Shown: positions 1-8,307, counted from the first letter of the stretch. The stretch is 22,215 nucleotides of DNA from Porticoccaceae bacterium (GCA_023228865.1 JALOAH010000067.1:1-22215); one strand, 5' to 3'. Numbers and translations are program-made. The notes: a model not told the origin generated them from the sequence alone.

Positions 1-314
1 AGCTGCATCGCACCGATCCCCTCGATACGGCAATCGATGTCGTGGTCGCCCTCGACCAGGCGGATGTTCCTGACCTTGGTGCCGACCTTGACGACCGACG
101 ACGAACCCTTGACCTTCAGGTCCTTGATTACCGTGACACTGTCGCCGTCGCTGAGTTCGTTGCCGTAGGCATCGCGGACCACGCGCTGCTGCTCGCCACC
201 TTCGGCCACCGCGTCCCGCGCCCATTCATGCGCGCATTCCGGACAGATGTACAGGAGGCCATCCTCGTAGGTGTATTCCGAACCGCATTCTGGGCATTGT
301 GGCAGACCGCTCAT
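1..314 (-). CDS. yjdM: PhnA/YjdM family zinc-ribbon protein, C-terminus outside window
   Basis: Reading leftward from ATG at 314, the frame stays open to the window edge (about 104 codons, 3' end missing). The N-terminus is a zinc ribbon: CPEC near residues 7-10 and CPEC near residues 25-28. It is followed by the family's typical basic beta-rich stretch ([15 protein letters not shown], then [18 protein letters not shown]). This is the PhnA/YjdM family. Despite the name 'alkylphosphonate utilization protein', family members have no proven phosphonate chemistry. No phn genes are visible nearby, so it appears as a stand-alone gene. Family identity is clear; function is not. Confidence 0.93.
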   Translation of the reverse strand, partial: MSGLPQCPECGSEYTYEDGLLYICPECAHEWARDAVAEGGEQQRVVRDAYGNELSDGDSVTVIKDLKVKGSSSVVKVGTKVRNIRLVEGDHDIDCRIEGIGAMQ

Positions 315-433
315 ACTGCACCTGTTAAAAACTTGATCGGCGGTCATCCCGCGCGCCGCATCGTGACACCCGACCGGGCGCAACCGGACGCGACCGGGCG
401 GCTATTGTAGCTCTTTCAACGGCCGTCGGCTCG

Positions 434-838
434 TCAGGTTCCCGCCGCGCGGCCCCCGCGACCCAGCCACGCCAGACCAAGAAACAGGATCAGCCATACG
501 CCGGTGCGGAACGTCATGGCACGCACACTGTCGATGGCGACGGCACTCCCCGTCGCGTACAGGTAACCGATGACCGCAAGCACGAGGAGGTTGAGCAGGA
601 AAACAGCGGCTGCCGCACGCCTGCCCGCCTCGAGACTGCGCCACATCGTGATACCGGCCACCAGGTACGCCACGCCCATCACGGTGTTGTAGATCAACAG
701 CGGCCGGAAGACGATATACCCCGGATCGGCGCCGGCCAGGGTCCGCCCACCCACCACGACGGTCAGGACACCGAACGCGGCGGCCACCCATGCGAGGATT
801 CCCCGGGCGCGCCGTGCATAGGGACGGGCAGTATTCAT
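434..838 (-). CDS. Small four-helix membrane protein, unknown function
   Basis: A 134-residue protein with about four hydrophobic segments (roughly residues 13-33, 45-65, 72-95 and 108-125) and a basic N-terminus (MNTARPYARRARG). The frame is open further upstream, but ATG 838 is preferred because a GGAGG Shine-Dalgarno lies a few bases before it and the membrane topology starts there; the 40 upstream residues are arginine-rich and look untranslated. The last residues are glycine/arginine rich. No specific family is recognised. It is monocistronic, facing the same way as the cupin gene to its right. Confidence 0.7.
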   Translation of the reverse strand: MNTARPYARRARGILAWVAAAFGVLTVVVGGRTLAGADPGYIVFRPLLIYNTVMGVAYLVAGITMWRSLEAGRRAAAAVFLLNLLVLAVIGYLYATGSAVAIDSVRAMTFRTGVWLILFLGLAWLGRGGRAAGT

Positions 839-1020
839 GATGTGACCTCCGACGTGGTGCGGCTGCCGGCCGCAGTCGCGCCAAGGTGTGCGTTGGCTTC
901 CGCGCAGCCCGGCCCTGCCGAAAGCGGCTCTAGCACCGATCGTTCCTGCGAGCATCACGCCGGCACGGCCGCCGCGCCGCAGCCCCTTATTCCGCTAACA
1001 ACCTGAATTTACTATGTTAA

Positions 1021-1353
1021 TTACTCAACCTTGAAGACGATAGTCAGTAAAACGATCGCATCCGTGATGGCTCGAATGGCGTGTGGTTCGCCGGGCCGCA
1101 GGTACAGCAGCTGGCCAGGTTTGAGCGTTCGCGTCGCCCCCATCGCAGAAAACGCGATCTCACCCTTTATGCATTGAACCACAATGGGTCCTGATACCTG
1201 GTGATTTGCGAATTCCTCACCCGCCGGGAACACCAGCCGAGCAAGCTCCATTTCAGGTGTTTTTACGATGGTCTTGCCATGTTCACTCGGCAGGTCCTGT
1301 GCCCAGGTTTCCAGATCCACTACTTCCGAGGGTGCTGCGTGGTGAGTTGCCAT
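1021..1353 (-). CDS. Small cupin-domain protein
   Basis: A 110-residue single-domain cupin. The C-terminal half has the double-stranded beta-helix signature: GPIVVQCIKGEIAF, then LKPGQLLYLRPGEPHAI, ending in a hydrophobic strand (AIVLLTIVFKV). The first cupin motif is degenerate: the usual GxxxxHxH metal ligands are replaced by FANHQVSGPI, with one histidine. The second motif keeps PGEPH. Metal binding is therefore possible but incomplete. AGGA upstream of ATG 1353 supports the start. Such small cupins are often sensors or detoxification enzymes; the substrate is unknown. Confidence 0.8.
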   Translation of the reverse strand: MATHHAAPSEVVDLETWAQDLPSEHGKTIVKTPEMELARLVFPAGEEFANHQVSGPIVVQCIKGEIAFSAMGATRTLKPGQLLYLRPGEPHAIRAITDAIVLLTIVFKVE

Positions 1354-1703
1354 GGCGTTGTCCTAGCTGACCGATTGATATCTCACGCGCACGTCGAGTC
1401 GCGTGCCGTTCCCGACCGCGTCTGGTCCTGGACGCGTAGTCTGGATCACATGCCTCGGGTCGTGTCCCCATATCCCGGAGTGCGACGACCCCATGTCCGC
1501 AACATCGCACCTGCATCTCGTCGCACCCCGAGGGCGGGTGGAGAGCCTGTTATCAAAAACGGTGCAACGATCATGCGCCTTCCCTTACTGTAGCAACGGG
1601 GCGGCCCAATGTCTCATCGTACCGATGTCCAGCGCGCCTGAGCGACGCAGGCCATGCACGCGAGTCAGGCGAGGCGCAGCAACATACCGAACGCTCAGCA
1701 GCA
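1354..1703. other. Intergenic stretch without a supported gene
   Basis: About 350 bases between the start of the cupin gene and the stop of the MerB-like gene. Open frames here lack Shine-Dalgarno sequences and have compositions typical of antisense or out-of-frame reading. No convincing hairpin terminator, RNA gene or repeat is seen. Confidence 0.5.
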
Positions 1704-2354
1704 TCACCCCACCAAAGGCACGAAAAACCGGCTCGCGAACTCGATCGCCTCTGGCAGCGCAAAGATTTCTCTACCACCGGGATCTTCCACAAGCCATTGC
1801 CGGGCAGCCGCGCCATCCCGCAGAAATGGCATCTCCATGCACAGGCTGTCCGCACAGTGGGACTCCGCGTCTGCCGCGCCCCAGGCAATGCCCACGTGGA
1901 CCGCACCCGCTGTATCTGCATTGTCTATCGTCTTGCCTGACTGGTCTATGTCGACGGGGGTGCCGGTGACTCTGCAGTGCGAAGTGATATGTGTCGTCAT
2001 CCCGAACATGGGACTCACCGCCAGGGAATCCAGCGCACACATGGCATGGACTCGATGCCCATTAACCTGAACCTGATAATCCCGTGCCTCCATCGTGAAG
2101 GGGTACGCTCCCACAGGCGTTCCGTCCCCGGAAAATGTCACCATGTCGTTTTTTCTCAGTACGTCAACCGCAGCGTCCAGGTCGCTGACGTACTGTGCCA
2201 TTTCCTCCCGGGTCAGAATCCGCCCTTTGGTCGGAAAGGAACGAAGAATCTGCCGGTGAAGCTCACGGACCTGCTCGCTGCATTCGCCTTGCCGTGCGCT
2301 CAACGGCAGAATGCGCCGCAAGCGCCGCAATGCATTTTCCAATCCCACACTCAT
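1704..2354 (-). CDS. MerB-like organomercurial lyase family protein
   Basis: From ATG 2354 it gives 216 residues, close to the 212 of classical MerB. A helical N-terminal domain (about 1-75, including ILTREEMAQYVSDLD) precedes the lyase core. The core has MCALDSL with Cys106 and Asp109, matching the catalytic Cys96/Asp99 spacing of plasmid MerB. A further Cys127 lies 21 residues on, like MerB Cys117. The CADSLCMEMPFL region holds Cys167 and Cys172, one of which probably matches the second catalytic Cys159. MerB proteins protonolyse carbon-mercury bonds in the cytoplasm. No merA, merT, merP or merR is visible, so mercury lyase activity is plausible but not shown by context. The frame is open upstream to 2462, but that part is a different family (see next entry). 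Confidence 0.78.
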   Translation of the reverse strand: MSVGLENALRRLRRILPLSARQGECSEQVRELHRQILRSFPTKGRILTREEMAQYVSDLDAAVDVLRKNDMVTFSGDGTPVGAYPFTMEARDYQVQVNGHRVHAMCALDSLAVSPMFGMTTHITSHCRVTGTPVDIDQSGKTIDNADTAGAVHVGIAWGAADAESHCADSLCMEMPFLRDGAAARQWLVEDPGGREIFALPEAIEFASRFFVPLVG

Positions 2355-2495
2355 ACACCACCCATCGTACTCACAGGCCGCCGGCCCGAGCAATGTCATG
2401 TCCACGCCGACGCCAGGGAAGATCGCCCAGGCGACAAGCATCAACGATAAACCTCCGTACATCGGATTCGGCCTGATCCGCTGTTCAGATATTCC
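2355..2495 (-). pseudogene. Remnant of an isoprenylcysteine/phospholipid-methyltransferase-like gene
   Basis: In frame with, and directly upstream of, the MerB-like start, the translation reads RIRPNPMYGG, then a hydrophobic helix LSLMLVAWAIF, then LLGPAA. This is the RNPMYxG-helix pattern of the C-terminal half of ICMT/PEMT-type membrane methyltransferases. No start codon or N-terminal half is present: a TGA at 2496-2498 (the stop of the next gene) closes the frame. The SAM-binding C-terminal tail is replaced by the MerB-like sequence. It is best read as a gene fossil fused in frame to the MerB-like ORF; a genuine MerB N-terminal extension starting at 2462 is the alternative. Confidence 0.45.
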
Positions 2496-2702
2496 TCACA
2501 TGGAATGGAATAGAACGAAGGCCCCAATCGACAAATAAACGAATATGAAACCGTAATACAAAACCGGGCTGTCCTGTTTAGTATAATAATTGGGCCGCAG
2601 GCCGCGGGATCCCGCCATGACCTTTCCGGTCAGCAGCCCCCGGACTGCCATACCGATGATCACCAAGCTTACCAATAGCAAGAGTACGGGTGGCATATTC
2701 AA
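2496..2702 (-). CDS. Small two-helix membrane protein
   Basis: A 68-residue protein with two predicted membrane helices (about residues 5-25 and 48-66) joined by a polar loop containing GSRGLRPNYYTKQDSP. The loop pattern (GSRG, paired Tyr, then SP before the second helix) resembles small uncharacterised inner-membrane proteins, but I cannot name a family. It runs leftward, with its stop immediately before the methyltransferase remnant. Confidence 0.6.
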   Translation of the reverse strand: MNMPPVLLLLVSLVIIGMAVRGLLTGKVMAGSRGLRPNYYTKQDSPVLYYGFIFVYLSIGAFVLFHSM

Positions 2703-2792
2703 TTGTCCGTTGTGATCCCAGGGCTGGCGAGACGCTTCAGCTCAGGGTATCCACCGGGCCGAAAAAACCATCAGTTCGACTTGAATCCATCG

Positions 2793-3149
2793 TCAGGCAC
2801 CGGCCCATCTGCTGCGAAAGATGAAGTAGGCAGCACCCAGTATACAAAGCGCCGCCCACAGATAATCCCACTTCAGGGGCTCCTTCATATAAAGGAAGGC
2901 GAAGGGTACAAACACTGTCAGAGCAATGATCTCCTGCAGGATTTTCAGCTGCCCCAGTGACAGCACATTGTAACCAATACGATTTGCCGGGACCTGCAGC
3001 AGATACTCAAAAAATGCGATCGCCCAGCTGACCAGGACCGCGACCAGCCAGGGTTTGGTGCTTAGTTCCTTGAGGTGCGCATACCAAGCAAATGTCATGA
3101 AGATGTTGCTGAGTGACAGAAAAATAATCGTCAGACCAATCTCACGCAT
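2793..3149 (-). CDS. DUF486 (DMT-superfamily-like) four-helix membrane protein
   Basis: From ATG 3149 it gives 118 residues, the usual length of DUF486 proteins. Family landmarks are FLSLSNIFMTFAWYAHLK at the first helix, SWAIAFFEYLLQVPANRIG in the second, then LKILQEIIALTVFVPFAFLYMKEPL, and a final helix ending in FIFRSRW. DUF486 proteins are half-size relatives of drug/metabolite transporters, located in the inner membrane, with unknown substrate. The frame extends 26 residues further upstream, but those residues are polar and unlike the family, so MREIG is chosen as start. Confidence 0.88.
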   Translation of the reverse strand: MREIGLTIIFLSLSNIFMTFAWYAHLKELSTKPWLVAVLVSWAIAFFEYLLQVPANRIGYNVLSLGQLKILQEIIALTVFVPFAFLYMKEPLKWDYLWAALCILGAAYFIFRSRWAGA

Positions 3150-3328
3150 ATCTGAACTCGATATCAGGCATTCATACTCAGTCGGGCCGTCTTCTGGTGT
3201 CCGCGGGCTTATCTTAATTCGGTGCAATCGATTTCGTTATCCAACAGCTCGATCTGATTCATAATATTGACGGGCATCCCGGGTCAGCGGACACTCTGTA
3301 GTCCTTTTTCGCTGTAGCCGCTCAACGC

Positions 3329-3670
3329 TCAAGCCTTCTCCCGTGCCCGGCCTTCGCGATACGAATCCGCGATACCCACTGCCCACACCATGATCAAAGC
3401 CACCGTCGCAGCACCCGTTGACCGTTCGTGGCTACGTGCCTGCGTCGCCACCAACTCGGAAATGGACTCCACATCGAGAGGAACATGACCGCTTTGCATC
3501 TTGTCCACCACTTCGAACGCTGTGCTCATCGCAACAGAAAGGATGGTATAGAACAGCACGCCTGCCGCACCTGCAAGGAAAATGCCGCGAATATACTTTC
3601 TCAAGTACAGGTGACCCAGCCCCGGGAACACCAACCCCGACAGCAGGGCAGCTGTTGTTGACCTCTTCAC
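3329..3670 (-). CDS. Small membrane protein with glycine-rich first helix, unknown function
   Basis: A 113-residue protein. The N-terminus contains LLSGLVFPGLGHLYLRKYIRGI, a pattern reminiscent of TM2/DUF-type small membrane proteins (PGxGxxYL-K). A second helix follows (LAGAAGVLFYTILSVAM), then a soluble stretch with an acidic helix, and a third hydrophobic segment (TVALIMVWAVGIADSYREG). ATG 3670 directly precedes a basic KRS. No partner genes are adjacent. Confidence 0.65.
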   Translation of the reverse strand: MKRSTTAALLSGLVFPGLGHLYLRKYIRGIFLAGAAGVLFYTILSVAMSTAFEVVDKMQSGHVPLDVESISELVATQARSHERSTGAATVALIMVWAVGIADSYREGRAREKA

Positions 3671-4015
3671 GATCGATCTACTCGCAGTCCTGGGAACCCT
3701 ACCGGCCCGTGCGTTTGTAGGAGCCTGGGACCGGAATTTAGCAAGCCGGAGTGTCCGCTACAATGGAAAAACAACCACCGACGATCGATATAGGTGCCGC
3801 TGCTGGAAACCCCCTGTCGGATGTACCCACTTCATGAACGGGCCCTTGCTCGCACCACCGACACTGCCGCCGGCAACTGGCCAGGGCAGGCCGGCCTCGT
3901 CAGCCCCTTGCCTTGACACCTTCCAAAGGCTACGCTCGAAGGGCATCCCGGAGGATCGGGGATGTGTGCTGGCACAGCCCGGTGCCGGTTTCCACAAACC
4001 ACTGACTATGACGCC
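3671..4015. other. Intergenic region between divergent genes
   Basis: About 345 bases separate the leftward membrane protein from the rightward DksA/TraR gene. It should hold promoters for both, but no strong -35/-10 pair stands out. A 24-codon reading frame from ATG 3762 and longer overlapping frames have no coding support. Nothing else is recognised. Confidence 0.45.
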
Positions 4016-4423
4016 ATGAATGCCCCTGAGAATTCCCTTACAAAAGAGCAGATCGCGCAATTCGCGCAACGCATCGACGCACGTAAAAGTCTTTTGCTGA
4101 ATGAAATCCGGCAAGTGCTCGCACGCTCCAGCACCGAGCACCTGGTCGATCTCATCGGCGGATCGGGTGATTCCGGCGATGTGGCGGCAGCCTCCGTGCT
4201 CCGTGACATCACCGAGGCCGAGATCGTTCGCGACGTGGGAGAGGTGCGTGACATCGCCGCGGCGGAGGACCGCATCGCGGCCGGGCAGTACGGTCTGTGC
4301 ATCGACTGCGGGGCGCCCATCCGGTACAAACGGCTGGATGCGTATCCGACCGCCAAACGCTGCTTTGCCTGTCAGGTGCGCCGCGAGAAACTGCAGGCGC
4401 CGTCACCCTACACGGGCCGCTGA
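4016..4423 (+). CDS. TraR/DksA family C4 zinc-finger protein
   Basis: From ATG 4016 it gives 135 residues. The C-terminal zinc finger is exact: CIDC, 17 residues, then CFAC (C-x2-C-x17-C-x2-C), the DksA/TraR type. The preceding helical part (residues about 5-85, acidic, ending in EDRIAAGQYGLC) corresponds to the coiled coil and linker. DksA-type proteins bind the RNA polymerase secondary channel and modulate ppGpp-dependent transcription. This protein is shorter than DksA (151 residues), and whether it keeps the tip acidic residues needed for that role is unclear. The frame is open 18 codons upstream, but those residues are unlike the family. Confidence 0.9.
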   Translation: MNAPENSLTKEQIAQFAQRIDARKSLLLNEIRQVLARSSTEHLVDLIGGSGDSGDVAAASVLRDITEAEIVRDVGEVRDIAAAEDRIAAGQYGLCIDCGAPIRYKRLDAYPTAKRCFACQVRREKLQAPSPYTGR

Positions 4424-4490
4424 TCATCGAGATGGGATAGGTTCTGTTCGTGGGGCCATCGCCGGGTAGCGCTTTTTTACACCATTATTG

Positions 4491-4616
4491 GCCACGGAAG
4501 CACACGGAATGACACGGAAAGAATTCAATATATAAACCCAGGACCATCACCCACAGGGTAATACCTGGGCTTTATGCAGCTAGCTCTTGTCCGTGTCATT
4601 CCGTGGATTCCGTGGC
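4491..4616. repeat. MITE-like palindromic element (imperfect 27-28-bp inverted arms)
   Basis: The left arm (4491-4518) reads GCCACGGAAGCACACGGAAT and continues with GACACGGA. The right arm (4590-4616) is its near-perfect reverse complement with one small indel. Between them is a shorter dyad, CCCAGG ... CCTGGG. CCACGGA-type repeats of this form are dispersed in many environmental proteobacterial genomes. There is no coding capacity and no obvious target-site duplication. It lies just upstream of the rtcB-like gene, so it may sit in that gene's 5' leader. Confidence 0.75.
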
Positions 4617-4743
4617 TAAAAATCGTGTAAATGAACACCACCCCGGTCATAGCCAGATAACTCCATTGCCAGTGCGCCGGGCTCATCGTTGCATTGTCAA
4701 GCGATCGCCCAAAGGCTCGTCTTCAATGAAACATGGAGAGATC

Positions 4744-5916
4744 ATGCACACGAACGGAAAAGCAATCATTGAAACCGAGAGACTCCCGATAAAGCTGTGG
4801 CTGGAAGCGGATGAGATGGATGAGGGGGCGCTGGAGCAGGCGCGAAACCTGGCAAACCTTCCCTTCGCCTTCAAGCACATCGCCATCATGCCGGACACCC
4901 ACCAGGGCTACGGCATGCCGATCGGGGCCATCCTGGCCACCCAGGGGGCCATCGTACCCAACGCCGTCGGGGTGGATATCGGCTGTGGCATGTGCTCTTT
5001 GCGGACCAATCTGACCGATGTCGCGACCGCGGACTTGAAAGCCATCATGGGCATCATCCGCGACACCGTCCCGGTGGGCTTCAATCACCACAAAACACGT
5101 CAGGACGAAGCGTGGATGCCCGGGAGAAAGGGTGAGTTACCCATCGTCGAACAAGAGTACGAAAGTGCCCTCTACCAGATCGGCACATTGGGTGGCGGCA
5201 ACCATTTCATCGAAATACAGAAAGGATCGGATGGCTATATCTGGATCATGATCCATTCCGGCTCGCGCAACATCGGTTTCACGGTGGCCAATCATTACGA
5301 TGACGTGGCCAAACAATTGAACCAGGCGGCCGGCGAGGATATATCCCAGGACTTGGCCTATATCCCGGAATCCTCTGCCTATTTCGAACTGTATTGGAAT
5401 GAAATGAACTACTGCCTCGAATTTGCCCTGGCCAACAGAACGCTGATGATGGAGCGGGCGAAGTCGGCATTCAGAGAAGTTCTGCCCGAGGTCGAGTTTG
5501 CGGATTTCATCAATAAGCCACACAACTTCGCCGCCGAGGAGGAGCATTTCGGCGAGACGGTCATCGTGCATCGAAAAGGCGCGACGCGGGCCCGCAAAGG
5601 GGAATGGGGCATGATCCCCGGCTCCCAGGGCACGCGGTCTTTTCTCGTCAAGGGTAAAGGAGAGGCGCAGTCCTTCGAATCATGTGCCCATGGTGCCGGC
5701 AGAATCATGAGCCGGGCGAAGGCCCGCAAGACACTGGACTTGAAAGAAGAGATAAAGGCCCTCAAGGAACGCGGCATCTTACACGCCATCCGCCACCGGG
5801 AAGACCTGGATGAGGCACCAGGGTCGTACAAGGACATCGATGAGGTGATGAGAAACCAGATTGACCTGGTCGATGTGCAAATTGAGCTGCAACCCCTGGC
5901 CGTCATCAAGGGGTAA
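4744..5916 (+). CDS. rtcB: RtcB family RNA ligase-like protein
   Basis: Start ATG 4744 is chosen because GGAG lies five bases before it; this gives 390 residues (E. coli RtcB has 408). RtcB joins RNA 2',3'-cyclic phosphate or 3'-phosphate ends to 5'-OH ends using GTP and Mn2+. Landmarks include MPDTHQGYGMPIG, then VGVDIGCGM (metal-binding Asp and Cys), then LGGGNHFIEI, IMIHSGSRNIG, IPGSQGTRSF, and SCAHGAGRIMSR near the C-terminus, whose His matches the guanylylated histidine. All catalytic motifs appear intact. No archease, rtcA or rtcR gene is adjacent, so it is not the classical rtcBA operon. The 47 codons upstream in frame overlap the palindromic repeat and are unlikely to be translated. 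Confidence 0.93.
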   Translation: MHTNGKAIIETERLPIKLWLEADEMDEGALEQARNLANLPFAFKHIAIMPDTHQGYGMPIGAILATQGAIVPNAVGVDIGCGMCSLRTNLTDVATADLKAIMGIIRDTVPVGFNHHKTRQDEAWMPGRKGELPIVEQEYESALYQIGTLGGGNHFIEIQKGSDGYIWIMIHSGSRNIGFTVANHYDDVAKQLNQAAGEDISQDLAYIPESSAYFELYWNEMNYCLEFALANRTLMMERAKSAFREVLPEVEFADFINKPHNFAAEEEHFGETVIVHRKGATRARKGEWGMIPGSQGTRSFLVKGKGEAQSFESCAHGAGRIMSRAKARKTLDLKEEIKALKERGILHAIRHREDLDEAPGSYKDIDEVMRNQIDLVDVQIELQPLAVIKG

Positions 5917-5982
5917 GCCCCGCACACCCGAATGAGGGGAGGCCATGGACGCAGGGGTGGTGCTGAATCGGCCGAGCTTCAC

Positions 5983-7287
5983 TTATGTAGATGGCCCAAT
6001 CTCCGGCGACGCATTTGACTCCGCGTAGCGGGCCGCCTCGCGCACCACCGCCAGGTCTTCATCCGTCTCAAGCGCTTTGCATGCGCGTTTCAGCGCCAGC
6101 CGCCCGTGCGCCATGGCGGCATCCCTCATTTCGGGATTTCCAATCGATGCCAGAGTGCCCAGCGCCTTCTGTAGTCGCATCGAGACTTCGACCGCCCCGG
6201 CACCGTCCCGGGCAATCGCGGTGAACGCGTCGTCGAACATATCGCGCACCGAAATCGGGGGCACTGCGATGCGATCATACTTGGGTGTTTCCTCGCTGGT
6301 ATCGTCCGGCGTATCACGCCACTGATCGAAGAGTCGTAACAGTACGCCGATAACGTTGATCGCCGTACCGGGATCATTGACGGCCGGTGACAGCGCGCGA
6401 CCGGCTATTTCCGACAGGACCACCAGGCCGAATCGCGGGTCATCCTCGAAACGACGATCTTTCCCAATCTTGAACGACTGGACAACGCGAGTGTAGTCAA
6501 TTTCTTCCTGATTGCTGGATGAAGTACTCACGTATGCCAGTGGCCGATCGGGCGCAGCCAATGTTCCGGGTAACGCCGCCACCACCACCTGAGCGTCGGT
6601 TTTCTCGGCCCACACCTGCATTGCGGACATATCGATATGCTGCACATATCCAACCGTCTTTGCGAATACCGGTTGCCCTTGCGCCTGAGCGCCACCCCCT
6701 GGCATGCCGTGCAGCGTCGGCGCGTCCCGCCGCCGTTTCAACGCATTGGCCGCCGCCTTCTCGACCTTGTCGATCGTCGATCCAAGACGTCCAAGACGGG
6801 CGATACGGTCCACCCAGCGCACAAACGTAATAATGACGATACCGAATACAGTCGCCGTCAGGATAAAGAGAATGAAGAGACCAGCCTTTCCAAAGTAGGC
6901 GTTTTTAACCGCCGTCAGAGCCACGATGCTGAAAATAAAAGCACCAATGAAGGTCGAAAGCGCATTCTGGGATACGTCGTCCGCAACGACCAGGCCGAAT
7001 GAACGCGGGGTTGCCGTGCTACTGGCGGAGGCATAGGCCGACACCATCGACGCCACGGAAAAGGTGGCGACCACCAACATGCTGGACGCCATAACGGACA
7101 GCAACGTCTCAATAGACCCTTGTGCGATCTCTGGCACGAACTGCGCCAGCCCGGTTTCATCCGCAATTTTTGCCACGAAGGCCGCACCGACCGACAGCAA
7201 ACAGACCACCAATGGCCTCACCCAAAGGCGCTCGCGCAACCGACTGAGGAGAAAACGGAGACGGTCTGCTGAAATGAGGGATTTCAT
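5983..7287 (-). CDS. DUF2254 family membrane protein
   Basis: A 434-residue protein. The N-terminal half is membrane-embedded: helices at about residues 24-40, 62-85, 107-128 and 135-157, with the DUF2254 hallmark run SMLVVATFSVASMVSAYASAS and SFGLVVADDVSQNALSTFIG. The C-terminal half is soluble and carries another family landmark, VVLSEIAGRALSPAVNDPGTA, then a helical region (MRLQKALGTLASIGNPEMRDA). Function is unknown for the family; it is presumed to reside in the inner membrane. It converges on the rtcB-like gene. It seems to be the last ordinary chromosomal gene before the cassette-like block. Confidence 0.92.
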   Translation of the reverse strand: MKSLISADRLRFLLSRLRERLWVRPLVVCLLSVGAAFVAKIADETGLAQFVPEIAQGSIETLLSVMASSMLVVATFSVASMVSAYASASSTATPRSFGLVVADDVSQNALSTFIGAFIFSIVALTAVKNAYFGKAGLFILFILTATVFGIVIITFVRWVDRIARLGRLGSTIDKVEKAAANALKRRRDAPTLHGMPGGGAQAQGQPVFAKTVGYVQHIDMSAMQVWAEKTDAQVVVAALPGTLAAPDRPLAYVSTSSSNQEEIDYTRVVQSFKIGKDRRFEDDPRFGLVVLSEIAGRALSPAVNDPGTAINVIGVLLRLFDQWRDTPDDTSEETPKYDRIAVPPISVRDMFDDAFTAIARDGAGAVEVSMRLQKALGTLASIGNPEMRDAAMAHGRLALKRACKALETDEDLAVVREAARYAESNASPEIGPST

Positions 7288-7340
7288 GATGATTATCCTT
7301 GCGCCGGCTAAGGCCCCACCTCAAGCACGCGGCGTGGACA

Positions 7341-7646
7341 CTAGCAGCACGAAGCTGTCACTCGTACGGTCCTTTCATTACTACACTCATATGAACCCAT
7401 TTCGTATTCCCGACAAATCCACGGCCGGTTTTCATATATCGTGCACATAAATGTCTCACGGTCTAACGCCGAGCACCAACCATCATCTAAACGCAACATC
7501 GTTTCTGCGCCCCATTCATCGACTGAAATATGGACGTCTGGCACACCCGTGTCAGTGATAATCATGACCTCCAGGCGGCAGCAGGAAGCCTGGCAATTTG
7601 AACAGGTGATTTCGGTATCAGATACATCTTTGATAATACTGGCCAT
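7341..7646 (-). CDS. YkgJ-type cysteine-cluster protein in a cassette-like context
   Basis: ATG 7646 gives 101 residues; a GTG four codons earlier (7658) is an alternative. It has the cysteine pattern of the YkgJ family (putative zinc- or iron-chelating): CSNCQASCC near the N-terminus, then WCSALDRETFMCTIYENRPWICREYE in two further cysteine clusters, and a terminal CC. The family's central motif C-x-YxxRPxxCRxYE is clear. The biochemical role is unknown; metal binding is inferred. The gene starts about 25 bases after a GTTATTA core heptamer, as cassette genes usually do. Confidence 0.8.
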   Translation of the reverse strand: MASIIKDVSDTEITCSNCQASCCRLEVMIITDTGVPDVHISVDEWGAETMLRLDDGWCSALDRETFMCTIYENRPWICREYEMGSYECSNERTVRVTASCC

Positions 7647-7664
7647 GTCGATTATCACTTGAAC

Positions 7665-7731
7665 TAATAACGTATTTTTCCCAAGCCGGCCATGTCCGAA
7701 ATCAGTTTGGGTCGCGTTTGAGATGTTGGCC
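7665..7731 (-). other. attC-like site (degenerate)
   Basis: Read leftward: GGCCAAC, then CCCAAAC ... GGCTTGGG stem halves, then GTTATTA. It sits directly upstream of the YkgJ-type gene. The heptamers are only partly complementary. Confidence 0.4.
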
Positions 7732-7737
7732 TTTGAA

Positions 7738-7804
7738 CTATAACGATCACGCCCAGCCGAGCAGGTGCGTAAGAGCCGCCGACGGATGGGACAGCTTGTT
7801 CCAG
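7738..7804 (-). other. attC-like site (degenerate)
   Basis: Read leftward: CTGGAAC, then CCCATCCGTCGG pairing imperfectly with CTCGGCTGGG, then GTTATAG. It is separated by only six bases from the next attC-like site, with no gene between. Confidence 0.45.
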
Positions 7805-7812
7805 GCAGTGCT

Positions 7813-8216
7813 CTAATAACGCTTGAAGCCTTTTGACAACTCTGAACCTCTTGCCCAAAACAAAGGGATATTGTGTTTCGGTACTTCTATTTTCAACTTG
7901 TTCAGAAAGTCTGTTTCTTGTTCCGAGTACGCTGATGGATTCGTGGTTACTATCCACAGCCCATTTTCAAGAACGGACTTGTCCTGCTTTCCTACATACT
8001 CCAGCACATCTTCCACCGATTGCAAATAAGGTTGCCCGGGCTCCGGTTTGGGATAGGGCGCATAGGTCACCTGCAACCCCAAGGCTGACCCGACAGATCT
8101 GCTACACGCTTCGGCAAAGCATGGACCGTTATTCCTTTATCGCGTTGAGGCTCACCCGCATACGTCGCAGGCACAATCAAGAAGAATATAAGTAGCAATA
8201 TGCTTAGTGTTCTCAT
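7813..8216 (-). pseudogene. Frameshifted gene for a small secreted protein
   Basis: ATG 8216 starts a signal peptide (MRTLSILLLIFFLIVPATYA, then GEPQRDKG). That frame ends after about 49 codons. The protein-like continuation is in another frame: NNGPCFAEACSRSVGSA, then LQVTYAPYPKPEPGQPYLQ and so on to the stop at 7813. Adding one base in the A-rich run near 8131-8137 joins the two parts into one protein of about 133 residues. The C-terminal part contains VEDVLEYVGKQDKSVLENG and NIPLFWARGSELSKG. No family is recognised. The start lies 8 bases after a GTTATAG core. It is either a real inactivating deletion or a sequencing error. Confidence 0.6.
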
Positions 8217-8223
8217 TTTTTGC

Positions 8224-8307
8224 CTATAACGTTTGCGTCAACCGGCCCGGACCAATATCACTCCCGTGGGCACTTTACGCACATCCGGCTTGAGTGAATC
8301 ATTAAAC
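8224..8307 (-). other. attC-like site (degenerate)
   Basis: Read leftward: GTTTAAT, then CACTCAAGCCGGATG, then CCGGTTGACGC, then GTTATAG. CAAGCCGG/CCGGTTG form the stem. The expected R'' partner of this cassette's own start (GTTAGAC) would be GTCTAAC; GTTTAAT differs at two positions. Confidence 0.5.
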
